This document shows positions 25,201 to 30,686 of a DNA stretch of 64,000 bases, piece by piece. Each line of letters opens with the position of its first letter. Position 1 is the stretch's first letter. The stretch is from Lateolabrax maculatus (Eukaryota > Chordata > Actinopteri > Acropomatiformes > Lateolabracidae). The stretch is from contig CM062202.1 of assembly GCA_031216445.1 (NCBI GenBank), positions 1,480,001 to 1,544,000 of the forward strand, read 5' to 3'. The position numbers were made by a program, and so were the translations under genes. The notes below the pieces were generated by a model, which saw only the letters and a list, made by a program, of their open reading frames with translations, was not told where the DNA came from and searched no databases.

Positions 25201-28173
25201 AAAGATGGTAAAACTCCAACCGAAATAAGTGTGATCTCATACTTCCAAAGTAGTTTCTGAAATTATAAGAATAAAGATTTATATCCATCTTCTGCCTGTC
25301 CTCCGCAGACCGTGTGGCTGCTAATCAGGGTGGAAGACAAACCAGCAGTGCCCAGTGCTTCATCAGTTTCCTGTCATACGGTCTGTTCCTCCCTCCGTTA
25401 ATCACAAGGCAAATAAAAGAAGACAAAAAGCAGGGAAATCCAAATGTGGCTTCAACCCAGAACAAAAAACAAAAACTTCAGGGTCACCAAAAAGCCTGAA
25501 GATGAAAAGATGAAAGCAGCGGTGACTTCGTGTCGGACCACTCAGTCCCTGTTCGGACGCTGACTGAATCCTGCTGAACACCGACGCTCATCACTTACTG
25601 ACTGAAGAAAATTATCCTAAATTTAGCTCGAGCTTCTCTTTCTGCAGCTTGTCTGTATTTTCTACCTGACAAACCGGTGAACTGAGCCTCTTTATCGCTC
25701 TCAGTCCGACTCCTCTCTGAAGACAAGCCGCTCGCCTCTGACTGACAGCTGCTAGCTCCACCCATCTGTGGGCGGTCCCTCCAAACAGGAAGCAGAGGGC
25801 GATAAACCAATCGCACCCAGTGTTTACATGTTTACAGCATCTTCTCCTCCTCACTGGAGGGGGGGGGGGGGGGGCTCAAGGGGGATCCAGTCTAAAGTGT
25901 CAGCTCAGCCAAAATCCCATTCAGCCATGCAGATCATTTGGTTTTATCTGGCTGCAATGATTAGTTAATTGTTTTTTCAATTAATTCATTGTTTGATCAA
26001 TAAAATGTTAGAAATCACCGACGATGAGCCCGAGGTGACGTCTTCAAACAGGATTTGCATGAATTGATTCGTCAATTCTTGATTCTAATCAGAAACACAA
26101 ACCCTTCTCTGGTTGCAGCTTCCACAGTGTGAGGATTTACTGGTTTTCTTCCTTTAACGACAATGAATGTCTCTGAGTTTGGACTGTTGGTCAGACAAAA
26201 CAAGATATCTGAAGAAGCAACTTTGGGCTCTTGGAAACTGTGGACATTTTTGCGGTTTTCTGACTTTTATAGTCCAAGTTATTATTCAATTAACTGGGAA
26301 AATCAACAGCAGATGAATAATGACGATAATTGTAATTAAATAGTTGCAGTCCTGCTTCTTTGTTTGGTCTGACCAGCAGCCCAGAACTGAAAGATATTCA
26401 ATTAACTATCACATAAGACAGAAAAACAGCAAATCATTACAGCTGAACCACCTAATAAGATGTTTTGGCATTTTTGCTATAGAATTTCATTTTAATCAAT
26501 AGCTTATTAATAAGTTCTTTGTCTTATTAATGAATCGAGTAATCGCTGAAGTGCTTCAGGCGACCTCCACCTCTGAGACTTCTGAGCCACACATACGACA
26601 GAAGGGAACAGAATAGGAGAGTAAAACAAAAATGGAGGTTTAAACGGTTGGTCTCTGATCAATGAATTGACAAGTTGTGACTCCGAGGTCACGACCAGGA
26701 GGCGTCCGTCGTGAACAACAGCCACAAATGGACAAATAAACTAGACACAATGAGCATGTCTCAGGTTCGTATACCTGAATATCTTTTACTGTTTCAGTCA
26801 CAATAATCAGTTTGGAGACATGTGTGTGACGAGTTGTTTCCCGGCAACTGCACAAAGTTTCCCCACTCACCGAATATGTAGACCATGCCGACCGCCCCGC
26901 CGAGGCCCATGAGTCCCGCCAGCCGCAGCACCATCTTCTTAGCGTAGGCGGTGTTCTCCTTCTGCTTCTTGTCATTGGCCTGTTCTCCCTCCCTCTCACC
27001 CTCACCTCCCTCAGGAGGAGGCTGGCCCTGGACAAAACAAAATGTCACCGTCATTAATGTCTAAAACAACAGAGCTGATCTGGGACCTTGGTCCAGAATT
27101 AACTGATTACAGCGACGTCAGCTTCAGTTAATGAGATCATCACGGTATCATTGGTAGGTGGTTAATCTTTCAGCTTTAGGTCTATGAAATGTAAAAACAT
27201 ACATAATAGATCCGTAATACAGCAAGCAACAAATCTGCAAGTTAAAATACCAGACAACTGCTTGTAACCAGAAAAGGTCTTTCTATCAAAAGATTAAGAG
27301 GGAGGGAACACAAACACAGCGAGCTGCAGACCAGCGAGGGTTTCAGGTTTCCTCATGTACAGTCCGTCCATCCGTTATGTTACTGATAGATCACCATCAT
27401 CTGTTTAAAACAATATTTTCTCCTGGTGGCTACAGGAATTTACAATCATACATACAAAACATACAATATTACAGCCAAGTTTTTAAGATTCTGTAGCACA
27501 GTATATTTCAGATCTCTTCCTCTCTATGGAGGACACTAATGTCATGTTGACATCCATCCTTTAACTACATTTCCTTTAGCACTTAAAACACTAATTGTAT
27601 TCTTTGAGAACAGATATAACACAGAGGACATTTAACCTTGTGTGTCGCTGCGTTAAGTGTTTGAACTCTGATGGATTTCACATTTTTCTTTCACTCCACT
27701 AATCGATGATTGCTGCACAATTAATTTGTCAACCATAAATTATTCCCAAATGAAGGTTTTAAACTCAGAAGTCACATGGAGCTGAAGTTATTCTGCGGCT
27801 CAGGAGGCTGAGGTCCTCTGATCGGGGTTTGCTGGTTGTTCGTCGCTCCAGGCTCAAAACACAAGGAGACTCATTTAAGATTCTTATTTTAGATTTAAGA
27901 TCTGTAGACTCAAGACCCATCTGTTCAGACTGGCTTTAGTTTAATTTGTTCTGTTCACTTTGTTTTTGCCCTGTGTTTTTAATATGTTACTTTGTCTCTT
28001 ATTCTTTTTTCATATTTATGAAATATATTTATATATATTTTTTATTTTATTTTTTATTTTATAGTTGTGAAAAGCAGAAATATCAAATATCATCCCCATC
28101 ACCCATCATAAGGTAACAGTAATTTACTTTATAGAAACCTTGTAGTGTTGCAGCAACAGGCCAGGAACACATG

Positions 28174-28212
<39 letters not shown>

Positions 28213-28452
28213 TGTGTGTGTGTGTGTGTGAGTGTGTGTGTGAGTGTGAGTGTGTGTGTGTGTATGTGTGTGTGAAGGTTGAAGTGAGCGTGGGGAGGAC
28301 AGGTCTGTTCTGACCTTCAAACCAAACAAACCTTGGTGTTCAGTGTGTGTGTGTTGTGTGTGTTGTGTGTGTGTGTGTGTGTGTTGTGTGTTGTGTGTGT
28401 GTGTTGTGTGTGTGTGTGTGATGACAGGTTAGCCTCCAACAGCTTAACCTGC

Positions 28453-28485
<33 letters not shown>

Positions 28486-29182
28486 CACAGAGAGCTGGTG
28501 TGTGTCATTGGACCCGGTACCGGCCGGGCTCAGGTCCTGCCTGTTACACCCCGGTGTGTCCCCCAGGTGTCCCGGGACAGGTGGGGGGGCCGTGTCCCAC
28601 CTGTCCCGGGACACACGCTGCTAACGTTAGCCAGCTAACCTGTTAGCCTCGGGTTCATTCATTCAGCAGCGCGCGCGGATCACAACATCTAAAACTGATC
28701 AGGAAGCCACAAATATCACACAGCCAATAACCAATAACCAATAACCAATAACCAATCATCAATAATCAATAACCAGCCGCACACCGCCGGGCAGATAAAC
28801 GCGCTCATGTCAGTTAGCTTTCAGCACTAATGTCAGCGGAGTGTGTTCGGTTTGCTGTCCGCGGGCGCCTCGCGCGGGCGGGGCCGGGTGCTGCGGTGCC
28901 CGCCGCCCCGCCGCCGGCTGCTCGCGGGCAGTAATGGAGCGTCCACCGGCAGCTCACCTGACTCTGCTGCTGCTGCTGCTGGAGCCGCTCCTGGAGGATC
29001 GCCTGAGCCAGTCCGCCCGTCGCGCCGCCCGGGCCGGCCGGCGGCTTGTCCGTGGACAGGGTCCGGACGATGTCGAGCGGGGCCGGGGAGGAGGAGGAGG
29101 AGGCGCCCGCCGCCCCGCTCCGGAGCCGCAGGAGGCCGCGGCTCGCTCGCACACACATGGGGAACACGGCGGTGGCCGACAT
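1614..29182 (-). CDS. timm50: TIMM50, mitochondrial inner-membrane import receptor (gene span, 11 coding exons)
   Basis: Family knowledge: TIM50 is the inner-membrane receptor of the TIM23 translocase. It binds presequences emerging from TOM in the intermembrane space and hands them to the TIM23 channel. Seen here: eleven exons on the minus strand join with GT-AG borders and matching phases into 392 codons plus stop. Residues 1-48 are a basic, Ser/Ala-rich presequence. Residues about 107-126 form one membrane segment. The FCP1/NIF-like domain follows from about residue 190. Its first motif, LVLELTDVLLH at 191-201, lacks the paired aspartates of active FCP1 phosphatases, as in other TIM50 proteins. 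The family hallmarks KRPGIDYLFQQLAPLYEI and GHHVKDVSCLNRD are present. Human TIMM50 is about 353 residues; the extra length lies mainly in the N-terminal exons. Start: ATG at 29180-29182, followed by a mitochondrial-type leader. No break is seen. Confidence 0.96.
1796..1902 (-). CDS. timm50: timm50 coding exon 10
   Basis: Encodes residues 326-361, TIALSGVDDVRSVLENYALE onward, after a split Thr codon. GTAGG donor and CAG acceptor. This is the C-terminal end of the FCP1-like domain. Confidence 0.94.
2296..2400. repeat. Near-perfect inverted repeat (about 43-bp arms)
   Basis: The left arm at 2296-2339 and the right arm at 2358-2400 are reverse complements with only a few mismatches, around an 18-base loop. 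It lies in timm50 intron 10. RNA from either strand could fold into a hairpin of about 105 nt. It may be a tiny foldback MITE or a hairpin precursor. No target-site duplication was identified. Confidence 0.75.
2517..2673 (-). CDS. timm50: timm50 coding exon 9
   Basis: Encodes residues 274-325: DVSCLNRDTSKVIVVDCKRE, then the LQPFNG and WDGNSEDRTLYDL segments of the FCP1-like domain. Donor GTAAGA, acceptor CAG. Ends in phase 1 and joins exon 10 through a Thr codon. Confidence 0.95.
2974..3056. repeat. CA and TG microsatellite pair
   Basis: A (CA)n run at about 2974-2998 is followed by a (TG)n run at about 3029-3056 in timm50 intron 8. The two runs are complementary, so they could pair as a hairpin in RNA. 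Confidence 0.9.
3540..3675. repeat. Teleost interspersed repeat fragment
   Basis: Contains GGAAATATTCATTTTCATTA, then GTAAACAG, AGGAATATTGTCTTTTTC and GCATGTAAACGCAGTCAGTG. I recognise these as parts of a dispersed non-coding repeat frequent in teleost genomes. I cannot name the family. It lies in timm50 intron 8. Confidence 0.6.
5690..5965. repeat. Purine-rich (GGA/GAA) tract
   Basis: Almost uninterrupted purines on the plus strand in timm50 intron 8. Open frames here are low-complexity artefacts. Confidence 0.75.
6687..6785 (-). CDS. timm50: timm50 coding exon 8
   Basis: Encodes residues 241-273, TAYPLIDSIDPQGFVMYRLF onward, ending GHHVK. At 99 nt it is a multiple of three. Donor GTACGG. 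The acceptor TAG lies directly beside a TG-rich repeat (6788-6825), which replaces a normal polypyrimidine tract. Confidence 0.95.
6788..6825. repeat. (CA)n microsatellite abutting timm50 exon 8 acceptor
   Basis: Reads as a UG/CG-rich repeat in the timm50 transcript and ends two or three bases from the exon 8 acceptor. Confidence 0.92.
6985..7136. repeat. Teleost interspersed repeat copy (TTAGTTGCAACCCT end)
   Basis: Contains GGGCATTTTCCAGTATTTTC, ACATTTTATAGACTATGGAT and a GATAATGAAAATATCATTAG end. This matches a dispersed repeat common in fish. Related copies occur near 21.6-22.0, 24.5-24.7 and 25.95-26.35 kb, all within timm50 introns. Confidence 0.6.
7930..7969. repeat. (TG)n microsatellite beside timm50 exon 7 donor
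   Basis: About 19 TG units. In the timm50 transcript it is a CA repeat beginning about 18 nt after the exon 7 donor. Confidence 0.93.
7988..8092 (-). CDS. timm50: timm50 coding exon 7
   Basis: Encodes residues 206-240: LSTGWRFKKRPGIDYLFQQL, then APLYEIVIFTAETGM, the most conserved stretch of the FCP1-like domain. Its 105 nt keep the frame. GTGAGA donor, CAG acceptor. Confidence 0.96.
8378..8449. repeat. (TG)n microsatellite
   Basis: A TG run with CG interruptions in timm50 intron 6. Shorter TG runs follow near 8628-8656. Confidence 0.92.
9271..9390 (-). CDS. timm50: timm50 coding exon 6
   Basis: Encodes residues 166-205, MIIEPTSPKLLPDPLKEPYY onward. It includes LVLELTDVLLHPEW, the degenerate equivalent of the FCP1 DxDx(T/V) motif. 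GTACGT donor, CAG acceptor, 120 nt. Confidence 0.96.
9412..9496. repeat. Short minisatellite, ACACGGAGACACAA-type units
   Basis: About four to five copies of a 14-base CA-rich unit, just upstream of timm50 exon 6 in transcript order. Confidence 0.85.
10671..10729 (-). CDS. timm50: timm50 coding exon 5
   Basis: Encodes D146 (split codon) and PPVVQQLKRTFKYFKDYRQ, residues 147-165, the segment between the membrane anchor and the FCP1-like domain. GTGAGT donor, CAG acceptor. Confidence 0.95.
12568..12629. repeat. (TG)31 microsatellite
   Basis: An uninterrupted TG run of about 62 bases in timm50 intron 4, followed by a short G run. Confidence 0.96.
12951..13027. repeat. (ATT)n then (ATC)n trinucleotide repeat
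   Basis: About 19 TTA/ATT units are followed by about seven ATC units. The poly-Ile and poly-Met translations are artefacts. Confidence 0.96.
13215..13305 (+). mobile_element. LINE/SINE 3'-tail fragment
   Basis: Contains CAGCTGGGATAGGCTCCAGC, a signature of the 3' tail shared by fish L2-like LINEs and dependent SINEs. Only a truncated tail is seen. Confidence 0.65.
14935..15600. repeat. Long polypurine tract (about 650 bp)
   Basis: The plus strand is almost entirely A and G, mixing GGAGA, AAGAA and GGATGA motifs without a strict unit. In the timm50 transcript it is a polypyrimidine stretch. Long open frames on both strands are composition artefacts. Confidence 0.88.
15660..15824. repeat. 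(CTC)n and (CA)n microsatellites
   Basis: A CTC run at about 15662-15690, then a short TG run, then a (CA)n run at about 15776-15822. In timm50 intron 4. Confidence 0.92.
16291..16324. repeat. (TG)n microsatellite
   Basis: About 16 TG units. A GGA repeat follows near 16483-16511. Confidence 0.92.
17487..17787. repeat. GACGGAGA(GA)n minisatellite (about 300 bp)
   Basis: Tandem units of GACGGAGAGA expanded by extra GA pairs to 10 or 12 bases, about 27 copies. The alternation of unit lengths gives long open frames on both strands (Arg/Glu-rich or Ser/Leu-rich), which are artefacts. Confidence 0.95.
18602..18854. repeat. Two (CA)n microsatellites
   Basis: CA/CAGA runs at about 18602-18654 and a CA run at about 18812-18854, in timm50 intron 4. 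Confidence 0.92.
19309..19355. repeat. (CA)n microsatellite beside timm50 micro-exon 4
   Basis: About 23 units. In transcript orientation it is a UG repeat starting about 17 nt after the donor of the 22-nt exon 4. Confidence 0.95.
19374..19395 (-). CDS. timm50: timm50 coding exon 4 (22-nt micro-exon)
   Basis: Encodes IPDEFDR (residues 139-145) plus one base. The same IPDEFD motif occurs in vertebrate TIM50. GTGAGT donor and CAG acceptor. Its phase joins exon 3 (phase 0) to exon 5 (phase 1). Skipping it would shift the frame. Confidence 0.93.
19700..20165. repeat. Purine-rich GA/GGA tract
   Basis: Mostly purine plus strand with AGGAGG and AAGAAG blocks in timm50 intron 3. Open minus-strand Leu-rich frames are artefacts. 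Confidence 0.75.
21645..22025. repeat. Probable diverged teleost interspersed repeat copies
   Basis: Contains GACATTTTATAGACTTACAG, GATTAACTGATAATCAACTA and similar ATTAAT-rich ends related to the repeats near 7.0 and 26.3 kb. Borders are uncertain. Confidence 0.45.
22164..22233. repeat. (CA)35 microsatellite
   Basis: An uninterrupted CA run of about 70 bases in timm50 intron 3. Confidence 0.96.
24072..24103 (-). CDS. timm50: timm50 coding exon 3
   Basis: Encodes G128 (split codon) and TNSVDEQGNM, residues 129-138. It corresponds to the short intermembrane-space linker after the membrane segment. GTAAGT donor, TAG acceptor, 32 nt. Confidence 0.9.
24517..24685. repeat. Teleost interspersed repeat copy
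   Basis: Contains TTTGGACTGCTGATCAGATG, GGGCATTTTTTACTATTGTT and a TCTTCAGTTGCAGCCCC end, related to the copy near 7.0 kb. Confidence 0.55.
24872..25228 (+). other. Unrecognised 118-codon open frame in timm50 intron 2
   Basis: Opens at an ATG and encodes 118 residues with a Lys-rich, helix-like C-terminal half (for example EEYFQKLIHMAEKIQFQII). I recognise no family. It has mixed composition, unlike the many low-complexity frames here, but no promoter, splice site or poly(A) context was found. It could be a retro-copied fragment, a transposon piece or chance. Confidence 0.2.
25858..25874. repeat. G17 homopolymer
   Basis: A run of about 17 G in timm50 intron 2. Confidence 0.9.
25945..26354. 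repeat. Teleost interspersed repeat copies
   Basis: Contains GGCTGCAATGATTAGTTAAT, TTTGGACTGTTGGTCAGACA, CTTTTATAGTCCAAGTTATT and a TTAAATAGTTGCAGTCCTG end. Apparently one inverted and one direct copy of the family seen near 7.0 and 24.5 kb. Confidence 0.55.
26871..27027 (-). CDS. timm50: timm50 coding exon 2
   Basis: Encodes residues 76-127: a Glu/Lys-rich matrix-side linker, AYAKK, then the single membrane segment MVLRLAGLMGLGGAVGMVYI (107-126) and FG. GTGAGT donor, CAG acceptor. It holds the inner-membrane anchor. Confidence 0.95.
27799..27944 (+). mobile_element. Non-LTR retrotransposon (LINE) reverse-transcriptase C-terminal remnant
   Basis: Two out-of-frame pieces read LRRLRSSDRGLLVVRRSRLK (from 27799) and RLKTHLFRLALV-stop (27906-27944). 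Family knowledge: similar LRSSDQGLLVV and LKTHLF motifs lie at the C-terminus of common fish LINE ORF2 proteins. The middle is deleted and the frame broken, so this is a dead fragment in timm50 intron 1. Confidence 0.7.
28172..28275. repeat. (TG)n microsatellite
   Basis: TG run with GA interruptions, followed by mixed TG/TTG runs at about 28342-28420 and a (CT)n run at about 28456-28481, in timm50 intron 1. Confidence 0.93.
28567..28614. repeat. Perfect 19-bp inverted repeat with 10-base loop
   Basis: Arms at 28567-28585 (GTGTCCCGGGACAGGTGGG) and 28596-28614 are exact reverse complements. It lies in timm50 intron 1, about 350 bases from exon 1. A very stable GC-rich hairpin or cruciform is possible. 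Confidence 0.92.
28723..28775 (+). repeat. Tandem CCAATAA repeats
   Basis: Five near-exact CCAATAA/CCAAT units followed by degenerate CAATAA units, about 180 bases from timm50 exon 1. Each carries a CCAAT core of the kind bound by NF-Y. The function is unproven. Confidence 0.8.
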
Positions 29183-29345
29183 GTTGGATTGAAGCTCGAG
29201 CTGCCGGCGAGCGGCTGGGAAAAGGACAAACGCGCCCGATTGGCTGGGGCCGGTTTGAGTGGCAGGCAGGACGCCCACTCAGAGCAGCGACAGGCCACAT
29301 GGAGCAGGGGGAGGGCGGGAGCTAGGGCCTCCGGTCCAATCAGAA
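28840..29345. promoter_or_regulatory. timm50: timm50 CpG-rich promoter and first exon
   Basis: Dense CpG and GC-rich DNA covers exon 1 and the region upstream of the ATG. A CCAAT box on the minus strand (29239-29244, about 60 bases before the ATG) and a plus-strand CCAAT near 29335 fit a TATA-less housekeeping promoter. The exact transcription start is not determinable. Confidence 0.7.
28958..29182 (-). CDS. timm50: timm50 coding exon 1
   Basis: Encodes residues 1-75. The leader has Arg, Ser and Ala but few acids (MSATAVFPMCVRASRGLLRL), as expected for a mitochondrial presequence. RTLST near residue 40 fits the processing region. It ends in six glutamines and SQ from a CAG repeat. GTGAGC donor in phase 0. 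The upstream in-frame extension is less likely because this ATG starts the typical leader. Confidence 0.92.
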
Positions 29346-30658
29346 GCAAGAGTGAGTCTGACCTTCGATTGCCGCACACAACAGCCATGACGGTTAATGG
29401 CAAAATGCCCAAAGTTTGGTCCGTTATATCCGCTGTACATCACAAATACTGTCAGAACAAAACCTTTCCAACAACTTTAAATATTAACAAAGGAAATAAA
29501 TCTGAACTTTGCGTGAGAATAAAATAATTCATTACACAATACAATAGCATTTGTTTCTTATATTATCAGAATCAAATCAAGAGCGATGGAATAAATGCTG
29601 TATGGATAATGTAAATGATGTAAGTTATTGTATAAACAGTATTTATTCCAGCACTCTTTGCACTATAAACATGTACATTAGGGCGCATAACTCGTCAGCT
29701 ATGTGACCCACTTCCACCAGAACATGTTTTACTACACTTACATTTTAAATCTAAATATTTTCCAAATTTGGATCCAAAAAATCCAGAAAAAACATGTGAT
29801 TAGTTTGTGTAGTTTTTTATGTAATACCATTTTCTCATAACTGTCTCCCAAATACCTGTCTGACATTCATTTTCATAACTGGTGAACTCATTGTGCAATT
29901 GCAGCCACATTTAGATGACTTGTGCAACTCCGAGGGATCCTGCAAAATGTGATGGCATTTTTCCCTTCCAGTTGCTACAGCACACTGGCCATATCACACA
30001 CTGAACACCATTTCACATTATAAAAGAAAATCACATGATATATGCACATGGTATCTCATGAACCTGTTTTGTGTCTTTCAGGTATGAGACTGATAAGAGT
30101 GTCCTGCGAGACATGCACACTGGTATTTGTTTGACATTATGAGTTTGGAAAACTACCACTTTGGGAGGTACCTATTAACTGAGCTCTGTTTTTTTTTCTG
30201 TTTCAGTTATGTGCCTGTGTTATCTGAGCTTTACAGAGTGTTATCTAAGCCTTATAGACTTGTCCATGGCTCCTCGGGCTGATATGATATTCCACTGTTT
30301 AATTAAATGGGAGAAACCTATTAAAAAGAGGGTACACTGCATGTGTATAAACACTGCACACATGAAGAGTTTGCTTTTTACCTCTTCATAGTTGCTGAGG
30401 ATGAATTTCACCACCTGACTTCACCTCATCGATGATCTCTCCCACTCATCAGACTGGTTCGACTGGTTCAGTGACGTTACAAGAGTCTGACAGCAGTCAG
30501 CTGACATCCAGGACTCAAAGGAAGCGTCTCTTATTCTGTTCCCATTTAGTGGTTATGGATGTAACTTTTATTCAACCAGACACAGTCATCCATCTAAGAT
30601 TAATATAGATTCCTTTTTTTCCCAGCAGACCTCTTCAGGACACATAGGACCTGCTGGA
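29346..30658. other. Intergenic region between timm50 and the NLR fragment
   Basis: AT-rich. Possible acceptor-like sites exist near 30080 and 30206, but no exon of a recognisable protein was found. It may contain the promoter or 5' UTR exons of the NLR fragment. Confidence 0.5.
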
Positions 30659-30686
30659 ATGACGGACATTAAAAGGAATAACTCAA
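30659..30686 (+). CDS. NLR fragment exon 1 (start)
   Basis: ATG followed by TDIKRNNS, then a GTAAGC donor in phase 1. A short first exon is usual for these NLRs, but its assignment rests only on phase and splice sites. Confidence 0.5.

Noticed and set aside
28833..29527. Several GC-rich open frames of 150-228 codons on both strands at the timm50 promoter
   Set aside because: GC-rich DNA has few stops. Only the minus-strand frame from 29182 gives the TIM50 leader and joins exon 2 in phase.
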